Source of the DNA: Nitrospirota bacterium
GTDB lineage: Bacteria; Nitrospirota; Nitrospiria; Nitrospirales; Nitrospiraceae
Reading direction: 5' to 3'
NCBI GenBank assembly: GCA_016195505.1
Contig: JACPZN010000371.1
Coordinates: forward strand, 1 to 6,183
Length of the DNA stretch: 6,183 nt
Part shown: in pieces, positions 1 through 6,012 of the stretch
Layout: every line of letters starts with the position of its first letter
Position numbering within the stretch: position 1 is the stretch's first letter
Position numbers and translations under genes: made by a program
The notes under the pieces: generated by a model
Told to the model about the DNA's origin: nothing
What the model saw: the letters and a program-made list of their open reading frames with translations, nothing else
The model's database searches: none

Positions 1-519
1 ATCACGCGCGCACTCGCGGATCAATCGCGAACGATCCGCATACCGGTCCACCAGACAGAAGCATCCCATCGGATACTTCGCGTGACACGCCGACTCGGAC
101 AACAGTTCGGACGGCCGGCTCGCTTGGAAGAGATCGCGCACGTGCTCCGCATGAGGCCGGAACGGCTCCACGAGACTGTGCAGGCGTTCCAGGAGCCGGT
201 GGCATTGGAAAACCCGATCGGTGATGGGGACACACAGTTTGGGGACATGATTCCCGATCAGCAGGCAGTTCCCCCCGATGCCCACGTGCACCGGACCGAG
301 ATGACTCAACAGTTGGACCGGATACTGAGCACCCTCACACCGCGGGAGCAAACGGTGATTCGTCTCCGCTTCGGGATCGGCTACGATGACGCCTGTACCT
401 TGGAGCAAGTGGGCCAAAGCTTATCCGTGACGCGCGAACGCATCCGTCAAATCGAGGCGAAAGCGCTCAAGAAACTCAAGACACCCGAGATTAAGGAACT
501 CTTTGCCGCGATCAAATAA
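1..519 (+). CDS. RpoD/SigA-type sigma-70 factor, C-terminal part (5' end outside window)
   Basis: This is the promoter-recognition subunit of RNA polymerase; 172 residues are visible. The frame is open from base 1, and the first residues read ITRALADQSRTIRIPVH, a hallmark of sigma-70 regions 2.4/3.0. The GTG at base 82 is therefore internal and not a start. Region 3 runs to about residue 65. The region 3.2 finger is NPIGDGDTQFGDMI (71-84), and region 4.1 is TPREQTVIRLRFGIG (113-127). The region 4.2 helix-turn-helix, which contacts the -35 element, is at 133-160 with the signature VTRERIRQIEAKAL. The ending is complete (TAA at 517-519). This is clearly the RpoD/SigA class rather than ECF. The linker and region 3 diverge from typical primary sigma factors (VHQTEASHRI where VHMxETINKL is usual), so it may be a second, primary-like (group 2) sigma factor. 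The missing N-terminus prevents a decision between rpoD and a paralogue. Confidence 0.93.
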   Translation: MTRALADQSRTIRIPVHQTEASHRILRVTRRLGQQFGRPARLEEIAHVLRMRPERLHETVQAFQEPVALENPIGDGDTQFGDMIPDQQAVPPDAHVHRTEMTQQLDRILSTLTPREQTVIRLRFGIGYDDACTLEQVGQSLSVTRERIRQIEAKALKKLKTPEIKELFAAIK

Positions 520-542
520 AATCCCCAAGCTTATCTGCATCT

Positions 543-566
543 AGGGCAGGGCAAGCGCCCTGCCCT
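543..566 (+). terminator. GC-rich hairpin after the sigma gene, probable terminator
   Basis: A perfect 10-bp stem (543-552 with 557-566; core GGGCAGGGC / GCCCTGCCC) closes a 4-base AAGC loop, 23 bases after the sigma factor stop. No T-run follows on either side; the downstream flank is CGGGACCCGACTTCCCCCC. It is therefore not a canonical intrinsic terminator. It could also act as an mRNA 3' stabiliser or be a copy of a dispersed intergenic hairpin. The position between two same-strand units makes transcript ending the simplest reading. Confidence 0.5.
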
Positions 567-616
567 CGGGACCCGACTTCCCCCCTATCAATCAGTTATG
601 CGACAATGCCGGTCGT

Positions 617-1699
617 ATGTGGGATCTTCACGCCATCTCGACAAACATGCCCTCGCCTGCGCGAAACACTCCTTCGCCTGTGTCGTTGAAACACACCGGC
701 CTCGTCCTAATCGTGTGTGCTATGACGATCATGGGCTACGCGCATCCAGGGGCGACTGAAGACACGCCCCTCTCTATCCCTTCGGTCGTCGCAAAAGTCC
801 GCCCCTCAGTCGTCACGATCCTGACACGCGGGGTTCCTGCGGGCCCGTCACCACACACAGCCCAGTCCGGCTCCGGCTCTGGCATTATTATTGATGCCAG
901 TGGCTATATCCTGACGAACAACCACTTAGTTGAAGGGGTAAGCAGTCTGGTTGTGGGGCTCTCCACCGGCCGACTCACACCAGGTCGCGTGGCGGCTCGG
1001 GACTTCTTGCTCGACTTGGCGCTCGTGAAGATCGCTGCGCAGGATTTAGTCCCCGCTACCTTGAACCAATCTGCGCAACTGGAAATCGGCGAGACAGTCG
1101 TTGCGATTGGAAACCCATTGGCATTAAAGGGTGGCTCTACGGTGACCGTCGGCGTGGTGAGTGCGCTGGATCGCTCCGTCCTCACCCCCAACGGGGAAAC
1201 ACTGTACGATCTGATTCAGACCGACGCAGCGATTAATCCTGGCAACAGCGGTGGCCCGCTGGTGGATCTGACAGGCCAGGTGGTCGGCATCAATGTGGCC
1301 ATCGCCCCTTCGGCCCAAGCCATCAGCTATGCCATTACCCTTGAGGCCGTCTACCCTCACATCCAATCGATGATGCTGCGGGGCTCCGTGACCAGGCCAG
1401 ATTTCGGCTTTACTCCGGTGACGATCACCCCGAGTGTTGCCGCGAGTTTTGGATTGGACGCGGATCGCGGCATTTTAGTGCTCAATGTGGATTCGTCGAA
1501 ACCCGCGGGAACTTCAGGGCTACAAAGCGGGGATGTGATCACCGCGCTCGATCAGCATCAGATCTACAACATGGGCGATTTCTGGCACAACGTCATGCGA
1601 GAGGGAGACACTCCGGCCATCCTGCTGACCGTACAAGGACGCAACGGTCAATCACACGTGAGAATTCAACGTCCTCCCCTTCAGAAGGTGAGTCAGTGA
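617..1699 (+). CDS. HtrA/Deg-type trypsin-like serine protease with one PDZ domain
   Basis: This is a 360-residue S1C-family envelope protease, expected to degrade or clip misfolded proteins outside the cytoplasm. The N-terminus is basic and then hydrophobic (about residues 24-42), acting as a signal peptide or a DegS-like membrane anchor; a possible cleavage lies after HPGA (about 46). The trypsin-like domain (about 52-252) has an intact triad: His103 in LTNNHLVEG, Asp133 in LLDLALVKI and Ser211 in INPGNSGGPL. A single PDZ domain follows (about 258-352), starting with a DFGF ligand-loop motif and containing GLQSGDVITALD. One PDZ and this length fit DegS-like or short HtrA proteins rather than two-PDZ DegP/DegQ. 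Two starts are possible, ATG 617 and ATG 647 (residue 11). Neither has a clear Shine-Dalgarno sequence, and both keep the export signal. The stop overlaps the lipB start by 4 bases. The exact Deg subtype cannot be fixed from sequence alone. Confidence 0.93.
   Translation: MWDLHAISTNMPSPARNTPSPVSLKHTGLVLIVCAMTIMGYAHPGATEDTPLSIPSVVAKVRPSVVTILTRGVPAGPSPHTAQSGSGSGIIIDASGYILTNNHLVEGVSSLVVGLSTGRLTPGRVAARDFLLDLALVKIAAQDLVPATLNQSAQLEIGETVVAIGNPLALKGGSTVTVGVVSALDRSVLTPNGETLYDLIQTDAAINPGNSGGPLVDLTGQVVGINVAIAPSAQAISYAITLEAVYPHIQSMMLRGSVTRPDFGFTPVTITPSVAASFGLDADRGILVLNVDSSKPAGTSGLQSGDVITALDQHQIYNMGDFWHNVMREGDTPAILLTVQGRNGQSHVRIQRPPLQKVSQ
1685..1690 (+). promoter_or_regulatory. Ribosome binding site of lipB inside the protease gene
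   Basis: AAGGTG lies 5 bases before the GTG at 1696, within the last codons of the protease gene. With the GTGA stop/start overlap it supports GTG 1696 as the lipB start and suggests translational coupling. It weighs against the internal ATG at 1768, which has only a poor upstream match. Confidence 0.6.
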
Positions 1700-2487
1700 C
1701 CGGCCCGAATGTCGTTGAGCCTCAAACCGAGACAACGGCTCCCAATTCTCACCGTTCATTAGCTGGAATGGTCCTCATCTTTCCAGAGCCAGTTTCCTAT
1801 TCGATCGTATGGGAGCTTCAGTCTCGCCTTCGCTACGAGCGCACGCTCAACCTCAGACCTGACACGGTGCTGATTTTGGAACATCAGCCTGTCTATACTC
1901 TGGGGCGAAGCACGCTTGTGTCCCATTGGGGAGGCAACGAAGATATCTTGCGTGCGAACGGAACGGAATTGTATCGCGTGAACCGCGGAGGATCTGTGAC
2001 CTACCATGGTCCCGGACAAATCGTGGTGTATCCTATCCTCAAACTTGCTCACCATGCCGCAGGCCCAAGGCAATTGGTCTGGCTGCTGGAAGAGGTCATT
2101 ATTCGCCTGCTCAATCTCTGGAAGATCGAGGGCTACCGGATCGACAAGAAGCCAGGCGTCTGGGTCAAGGCGCCGGAGCCGGCCAAGATCGCTTCCATCG
2201 GCATACGAGTTGAACGGGGAGTCACCTTGCATGGGTTCGCGCTCAACGTCGATATGGACCTGACGCCGTTTCAGCAGATTCATCCTTGCGGGTTCACCGA
2301 TTGCTGTGTGACATCTATGGCTGCTGTGCACAAGGCAGCTCTCCCTGTCACGATCATCAAGCACGAACTCGCTCGGATATTCGGCGCCGTATTTGCACTG
2401 GACTGGGCGTTTGTGGAGAAGAACCCGGACAAACACCCCGCTGCTTCCGGCGATAAGATGGGTCGCACACATACATCCATCGTGTAA
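1696..2487 (+). CDS. lipB: Octanoyl-[acyl-carrier-protein]:protein N-octanoyltransferase LipB
   Basis: LipB moves the octanoyl group from acyl carrier protein to a lysine on lipoyl domains (2-oxoacid dehydrogenase E2 subunits, glycine cleavage H protein). It is the first step of lipoate synthesis in the cytoplasm; LipA then adds sulfur. The 263-residue product carries the family signature RGGSVTYHGPGQ at 97-108. It has the conserved KPGVWV stretch (152-157), the catalytic lysine Lys164 in AKIASIGIRV, the HGFALNV block (179-185), and the catalytic cysteine Cys198 in HPCGF followed by VTS (205-207). All key residues of the Cys/Lys dyad are present. The family core begins near residue 25, so the first 24 residues are an unusual extension. 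A shorter form from ATG 1768 is possible, but the GTG start has the better RBS and overlaps the preceding stop (GTGA). No lipA is seen in this window. Confidence 0.95.
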   Translation: MTGPNVVEPQTETTAPNSHRSLAGMVLIFPEPVSYSIVWELQSRLRYERTLNLRPDTVLILEHQPVYTLGRSTLVSHWGGNEDILRANGTELYRVNRGGSVTYHGPGQIVVYPILKLAHHAAGPRQLVWLLEEVIIRLLNLWKIEGYRIDKKPGVWVKAPEPAKIASIGIRVERGVTLHGFALNVDMDLTPFQQIHPCGFTDCCVTSMAAVHKAALPVTIIKHELARIFGAVFALDWAFVEKNPDKHPAASGDKMGRTHTSIV

Positions 2488-2492
2488 TTGAT

Positions 2493-2498
2493 GGAGGG
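2493..2498 (+). promoter_or_regulatory. Ribosome binding site of the glutamate dehydrogenase gene
   Basis: GGAGGG lies in the 14-base gap after the lipB stop, 3 bases (4 from the GGAGG core) before ATG 2502. The match is strong though the spacing is short. It fixes the start and points to cotranscription with lipB. Confidence 0.7.
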
Positions 2499-2501
2499 CT
2501 T

Positions 2502-3758
2502 ATGCAGGAACTTGATACGCATACTTTTCGTCTTGCGGTCGCACAATTCGATCAGGCAGCGGAGGCCATGAGTCTTGACCCGAACCTCCGTGAACGCTTG
2601 AAGCTCCCCCAACGCTCACTCATCGTCAGCCTTCCGGTGCGCATGGATGATGGACGGGTGGAGGTCTTTGCCGGCTATCGGGTGCAACACGACTCGTCGC
2701 GTGGCCCGTCCAAAGGGGGCATCCGCTACCACCCGGATGTGAGTCTCGGCGAGGTCGCCGCTCTCGCGATGTGGATGACGTGGAAATGCGCCTTAGCCGG
2801 CTTGCCTTACGGCGGAGCGAAAGGGGGAGTAAAGGTCGATCCTAAGGAATTATCCCACGCCGAATTACAGCGATTGACCAGGCGCTACGCCGCGGAAATC
2901 TTCCCACTGATTGGTCCCGACAAAGATGTGCCGGCCCCGGACGTAGGAACCGACGCACAAATCATGGCCTGGATAATGGACACCTACAGCCAGCAAGTTG
3001 GATATGCCGTTCCAGGCGTGGTGACCGGTAAACCCTTATCACTTGGCGGCAGTCTCGGTCGTGAAGAAGCCACGGGTCGCGGGGTCGTCTATGCCACGGT
3101 GGAAGCGCTGCAATATCTAAAGTTGTCGATCGAGAATGCAGCGGTGGCGATTCAAGGATTCGGGAATGTTGGCTCGCACACCGCGCTCATCATGCAGCAG
3201 CGGGGCGCGCGCGTCATTGCGGTCAGTGATATGAGCGGGGGAATCTACAATGCCAAGGGGTTGGACGTTCAGGAGCTGCTCCGGCGTTACCGTGTACCCG
3301 GCCAATCGCTTCGCGGCACAAAGCTGGGGGACGCAATCACCAACGAGGAATTGCTGCAACTGGACTGTACCGTGCTCGTTCCGGCCGCCCTCTCGGAGCA
3401 AATCACCGGGAAGAATGCCCACCACCTGCGTTGTCGGATCCTGGCAGAAGGAGCAAATGGTCCCACGACCCTTGAGGCCGATCGCATCCTCGAAGACAAA
3501 GGCATCTTCATTATTCCCGATATTCTTGCGAACTCCGGCGGGGTGATCGTATCTTATTTCGAGTGGGTACAGGATCTTCAACGCTTCTTTTGGAGTGAAA
3601 CGGATGTTCAGCGTCGCCTGCAAGATATCATCACGTCTGCCTTCCAGCGCACACTTCACTTCTCGACCGAACGACGGACATCAATGCGCATGGCGGCACT
3701 CATGAGTGGGATCGACCAAGTCGCCCAAGCTCATCTCCAGCGAGGACTCTATCCCTAA
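2502..3758 (+). CDS. gdhA: Glutamate dehydrogenase (Glu/Leu/Phe/Val dehydrogenase family)
   Basis: This is a cytoplasmic enzyme that interconverts glutamate with 2-oxoglutarate plus ammonium using NAD(P), linking nitrogen assimilation to the TCA cycle. The 418-residue length matches hexameric class I GDHs. The N-terminal substrate domain has QHDSSRGPSKGGIRYHP (62-78, with Lys71), Lys95 in MTWKCALAGLPYGGAKGG, catalytic Lys107 in that last motif, and catalytic Asp147 in DVPAPDVGT. The Rossmann domain begins with QGFGNVGS (218-225) and has an acidic residue (Asp243, in AVSDMSGG) at the end of the second strand. The C-terminal part keeps AEGANGPTT (315-323) and NSGGVIVSYFEWVQ (344-357). The full set of residues indicates an active enzyme with glutamate-type rather than leucine- or phenylalanine-type specificity. 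NAD versus NADP preference cannot be decided; Asp243 mildly favours NAD. The gene sits 14 bases after lipB and 44 bases before the next gene. Confidence 0.95.
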   Translation: MQELDTHTFRLAVAQFDQAAEAMSLDPNLRERLKLPQRSLIVSLPVRMDDGRVEVFAGYRVQHDSSRGPSKGGIRYHPDVSLGEVAALAMWMTWKCALAGLPYGGAKGGVKVDPKELSHAELQRLTRRYAAEIFPLIGPDKDVPAPDVGTDAQIMAWIMDTYSQQVGYAVPGVVTGKPLSLGGSLGREEATGRGVVYATVEALQYLKLSIENAAVAIQGFGNVGSHTALIMQQRGARVIAVSDMSGGIYNAKGLDVQELLRRYRVPGQSLRGTKLGDAITNEELLQLDCTVLVPAALSEQITGKNAHHLRCRILAEGANGPTTLEADRILEDKGIFIIPDILANSGGVIVSYFEWVQDLQRFFWSETDVQRRLQDIITSAFQRTLHFSTERRTSMRMAALMSGIDQVAQAHLQRGLYP

Positions 3759-3802
3759 GTGCGTTCCCAGTTCATGCCAACTCCCGATACGGACATGCTG
3801 CG

Positions 3803-4192
3803 ATGAAAGAATATGCACTGGCGATGATTGCCGGAATGTGGTTGGCCGACGGACTGGCCTTGCTCCTGCTCCCTCGATTCGTCATTGACCATGTGCGCAC
3901 GGCCATTCAGATCACTACCGCCCTCCGGCCCTGGCAACTATCCTCGGTCTTCGTCGGCACCGCGTTGTTCTGGGCAGGGCTCGAACTCCAATATCAGCCG
4001 CTTTGGATCTGTGCGGCGGGAGGGATGGTGTGCAAAGGGATTTTCCTAGCGTTTGCTCCCGCACCAAGACGCGAGCAGCTGGTAGCATGGTCATTGGGAA
4101 GAGAAGATGTCGACTATCGGTTCTGGGGGCGCGGTCTCTCTACGCTTGCCGTCCTGCTCCTCCATGCGCTAGGGTGGATCGGACAGGAATGA
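3803..4192 (+). CDS. Small four-segment inner-membrane protein, unknown function
   Basis: I do not recognise the family. The 129-residue product has four hydrophobic segments (about 6-26, 46-62, 66-86 and 108-126), which predicts an integral inner-membrane protein. Between segments 3 and 4 lies a polar, charged loop (about 87-107: PAPRREQLVAWSLGREDVDY). The positive charges in this loop suggest it faces the cytoplasm, which would place both termini there too. It follows the glutamate dehydrogenase gene by 44 bases and precedes the next gene by 25, so it is probably in the same transcript. ATG 3803 has no clear Shine-Dalgarno sequence. Codon-position composition and the hydrophobic pattern support a real gene, and overlapping frames give no sensible protein. 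No function can be assigned. Confidence 0.75.
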   Translation: MKEYALAMIAGMWLADGLALLLLPRFVIDHVRTAIQITTALRPWQLSSVFVGTALFWAGLELQYQPLWICAAGGMVCKGIFLAFAPAPRREQLVAWSLGREDVDYRFWGRGLSTLAVLLLHALGWIGQE

Positions 4193-4217
4193 TGCGGACA
4201 GGGCGCTGGAGCATCCG

Positions 4218-4511
4218 ATGACTCGAAACGTGATCGCAGCAGCCTGGGAACAACACCGTGGAAACGCCTGGCCTCAATTCTCAAGCCCAAACCAGGGGCA
4301 GTTGATGACGCTTGATACGGTGATCAGCGGTTGTGTGGTTTTCTACCTAGACAGTCCGGAGGGGCTCGATCATCAACGTATTGCCATCGTGAAAGATTGT
4401 CTGGGAGATCTGGACGATCTGACAGGGGAGCTCGACCCTGACTCTCAGTCCTACTTTCTCCGACTTCGTCAACTCGGCGAAATGCTGCTGGCGACGGGGT
4501 CACATTTCTAG
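4218..4511 (+). CDS. Small cytoplasmic protein of unknown function, last gene of the cluster
   Basis: I do not recognise the family. The 97-residue product has no signal peptide or membrane segment. It has a hydrophobic central stretch (TVISGCVVFYLD, about 34-45), then an acidic stretch (about 59-75, rich in Asp) and a likely amphipathic C-terminal helix (about 76-93, SQSYFLRLRQLGEMLL). The start ATG 4218 has a usable RBS, TGGAG at 4207-4211, six bases upstream. An internal ATG (residue 30, base 4305) would leave a compact 68-residue form covering the most structured-looking part. The gene lies 25 bases after the membrane protein gene in the same direction, so it may work with that protein, although nothing in the sequence proves it. 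Confidence 0.65.
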   Translation: MTRNVIAAAWEQHRGNAWPQFSSPNQGQLMTLDTVISGCVVFYLDSPEGLDHQRIAIVKDCLGDLDDLTGELDPDSQSYFLRLRQLGEMLLATGSHF

Positions 4512-4576
4512 CTGCCGACCGTCATGACAAGTCCGGTCTAGGCCGCAGGTAGAGCAGAAGCTCAAATTCTGGTTTC

Positions 4577-4605
4577 TTGCAGGTTCGGCAACTCTTGGAT
4601 AAAAT
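4577..4605 (+). promoter_or_regulatory. Putative sigma-70 promoter for the secreted-protein gene
   Basis: A -35 candidate TTGCAG (4577-4582) is separated by exactly 17 bases from a -10 candidate TAAAAT (4600-4605, five of six consensus matches). The surrounding sequence (about 4600-4615) is locally AT-rich, unlike its flanks. The expected transcript start near 4612 leaves a leader of about 80 bases before ATG 4693. The -35 box matches only TTG well, so this is a moderate prediction. It separates this gene from the upstream cluster. Confidence 0.5.
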
Positions 4606-4680
4606 AATTCATTGTTTAGACAGCCTACCAATTACGATCGGCCATACAACGATTACCAATTTCATGCCAGCATTGAGGTG

Positions 4681-4689
4681 AAGGAGGAG
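4681..4689 (+). promoter_or_regulatory. Strong ribosome binding site deciding the start at 4693
   Basis: AAGGAGGAG is a near-perfect anti-Shine-Dalgarno match, with its GGAGG core (4683-4687) five bases before ATG 4693. It rejects the upstream TTG at 4612 as start and places the signal peptide exactly at the N-terminus. Confidence 0.85.
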
Positions 4690-4692
4690 TCA

Positions 4693-5226
4693 ATGAGAGT
4701 GAACAGTGTTGCGTGCACGCTAGCCCTTATACTCGTAGCAACTCTCGCCGGATTCCTTTCTCTGGTTCATGCCGAGCCCTATGAATTGAGCAAGAATGAC
4801 GTGATGGAGCCGAAAGGGATTTCGAGTAACAGTATCTCACTGTTCGGCGTCAAACTTGGTGACACAGAAGCCAAAGCCCTCGATATCCTTGTGAACGAAA
4901 AGATATCCGGAATCAAGGCCGAGCAAGAAGCCACCTTCATCTTCCTGCTTGATCAGCGCAAGCCGACCGGCCCCATGGCCGGCGTGCGCATCCAGGATGG
5001 AAAGGTTGATCTCATTTTCATCAATAACCGTTTCGCGCACAAGACCAGAGGCATCTTTCGCAACGTGCTGAACAGCGAAAGCCCGGAAGACATCCGGAAG
5101 TTATTGGGCCAAGAAGAGTACAGCGATGAAAACGTCATGGGCGCCGTCATGGCCTACGACAAACAAGGCTTCCAAGTGAACTACCTCGGCAAGGATATCA
5201 ACATCGAGTTCGCCCAGCCGCACTGA
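4693..5226 (+). CDS. Secreted (periplasmic) protein of unknown function, 177 residues
   Basis: I do not recognise the family. The N-terminus is a textbook Sec signal peptide: an Arg at position 2, a hydrophobic core at about 6-25 and a VHA cleavage site after residue 27. There is no lipobox cysteine at the cleavage point. The mature part of about 150 residues is soluble and mixed alpha/beta in character. It includes ISLFGVKLGDTEAKALDIL (48-66), a central beta-like stretch with VRIQDGKVDLIFINNRFA (98-115), and SPEDIRKLLGQ (130-140) followed by GFQVNYLGKDINIEF (159-173). A short helix followed by 'LG' and later beta strands appears in both halves, loosely like small periplasmic folds of the PepSY or BamE/SmpA kind; this is only a resemblance. 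The start is set by the RBS at 4681-4689. The gene has its own probable promoter and faces the decayed minus-strand gene convergently. Confidence 0.8.
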   Translation: MRVNSVACTLALILVATLAGFLSLVHAEPYELSKNDVMEPKGISSNSISLFGVKLGDTEAKALDILVNEKISGIKAEQEATFIFLLDQRKPTGPMAGVRIQDGKVDLIFINNRFAHKTRGIFRNVLNSESPEDIRKLLGQEEYSDENVMGAVMAYDKQGFQVNYLGKDINIEFAQPH

Positions 5227-5255
5227 CCCTCTAGCTCCCTAGAACTTCTAACAAA

Positions 5256-5953
5256 TCATGGTGTGGATCCCTGTTTCTTTCGCAATTCACCGAGCGTTGC
5301 AAAAGGCTGCGCTGTCCCCCCAGCATGAGTTGCCTGTGATTGCCATCCATGGAGGGAGAAATCATCGGGAAGAGGAGAGGCTTTCGTTCCTTGCCAGGCC
5401 CCATAATATCTCGACGATTGGCCACTACCGCCGTCATCCATGGTGACGTCATATTGACCCATGTCTGAAGAGTTCCGTACCACCACCCCATGGAACTGTC
5501 GCTTCTCCCAAATGGTGGAGAAAGGCGTTTGAGTATATGGGATCTGGTCAATGCCCTTGTGAAAGGCCGCAATGAGTGGACCTAATACGGGGGCAAGCGC
5601 CATATCGAAAAAGATAAATGGGTTCTTGGTGGGGGACGAAAGCTCCGCTTCCGTCAGTCCGCTGTACAGGGCCGTTGCCGATGACGGAATTGGAGCGTTT
5701 TCTTAATCGAGGTTGGTTCATGCAACTCGACGAGTAGGTCCCAATTCTCAAAAACTACAAATCGGATGAACACAGGCTCTGTTTTATTGGGAGGCATGGA
5801 ATGAATTGTCACTTCCCCAAACTGAGCCCAGGGTGGAAACTTAGCCTGTGTCGGTTCGCCTGCAGCTTAAACTGCTGGGATCCAAGTCAACATAGTGCTC
5901 GCCACCAGGATATACGACGACAGGATTAAAGGTCGGTTTGCTCTTTTAGTCAT
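5256..5953 (-). pseudogene. Decayed gene for a secreted protein of unknown family (premature stop plus frameshift)
   Basis: Reading the minus strand from ATG 5953 gives MTKRANRPLILSSYILVAST and onward, a basic then hydrophobic signal peptide. A TAA interrupts it at 5869-5867, just before an AA|GEP cleavage-like site. The same frame then continues for 56 protein-like codons (5866-5699), including KFPPWAQFGEVTIHSM and VFIRFVVFENWDLLVELHE. At an A-run (TTTT at 5698-5701 on the plus strand) the sensible frame changes. One added base would join it to the next frame, which runs open with PFIFFDMALAPVLGPLIAAF, YTQTPFSTIWEKRQFHGVVV and DMGQYDVTMDDGG to TGA 5258-5256. The total length of 698 bases is one short of a multiple of three, as a single deletion predicts. 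The reconstructed protein is about 232 residues including the stop position. Family is unknown. Apart from a pseudogene, sequencing error is possible, but it would have to explain two separate lesions. The last ~60 residues are the least certain. Confidence 0.7.
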
Positions 5954-5957
5954 CAGA

Positions 5958-5964
5958 CCCTTCT
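5958..5964 (-). promoter_or_regulatory. Ribosome binding site of the decayed secreted-protein gene
   Basis: On the minus strand AGAAGGG precedes ATG 5953 by four bases. It supports this ATG as the original start and shows that the 5' end of the gene is preserved. Confidence 0.55.
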
Positions 5965-5983
5965 GAGGAACGCTTCTTTCTCA

Positions 5984-6012
5984 AGCGTAGCTGCGAACTA
6001 GATGTTCGTCAA
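5984..6012 (-). promoter_or_regulatory. Weak promoter candidate for the decayed gene
   Basis: On the minus strand TTGACG (6012-6007) is followed after 17 bases by TACGCT (5989-5984), about 30 bases before ATG 5953. The -35 box matches 5 of 6 consensus bases, but the -10 box only 3 of 6, so the call is weak. Confidence 0.25.

Larger units (their letters stand above)
4512..4692 (+). other. Intergenic region and 5' leader ahead of the secreted-protein gene
   Basis: This 181-base gap holds the promoter candidate and an untranslated leader of about 80 bases. Just after the preceding stop there is a weak inverted repeat (GACCG 4517-4521 with CGGTC 4534-4538, 12-base loop). It has no T-run and could be a poor terminator or chance. 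The frame of the downstream gene is open back to a TTG at 4612, but that TTG has no RBS and falls at the predicted transcript start. No riboswitch or RNA gene is recognisable. Confidence 0.5.

Noticed and set aside
82..519. Complete small gene starting at GTG 82
   Set aside because: The same frame is open to base 1 and the upstream residues are sigma-70 region 3.0, so the GTG is an internal valine codon.
704..730. Lipoprotein lipobox (LIVC) in the protease leader
   Set aside because: Valine directly before the cysteine does not fit a lipobox, and the hydrophobic core continues beyond it.
1759..2472. Long minus-strand open frame opposite lipB (237 codons)
   Set aside because: It mirrors lipB, which has all its catalytic motifs; the antisense product shows no domain-like character.
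3117..3659. Minus-strand open frame opposite the GDH gene (180 codons)
   Set aside because: It is a shadow of a clearly functional gene with conserved catalytic residues.
2511..4318. Repeated 9-mer CTTGATACG near 2511 and 4310
   Set aside because: Both copies lie inside coding sequence and the length is within chance expectation.
4612..4692. N-terminal extension of the secreted protein from TTG 4612
   Set aside because: No RBS, it falls at the predicted transcript start, and it would bury a perfect signal peptide that has a strong RBS at 4681-4689.
5258..5446. 62-codon plus-strand gene
   Set aside because: No RBS, no recognisable features and it lies opposite the decayed gene.
5231..5572. 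Separate 113-codon minus-strand gene
   Set aside because: Basic and low in structure; the overlapping frame that continues the decayed secreted-protein gene explains the region better.
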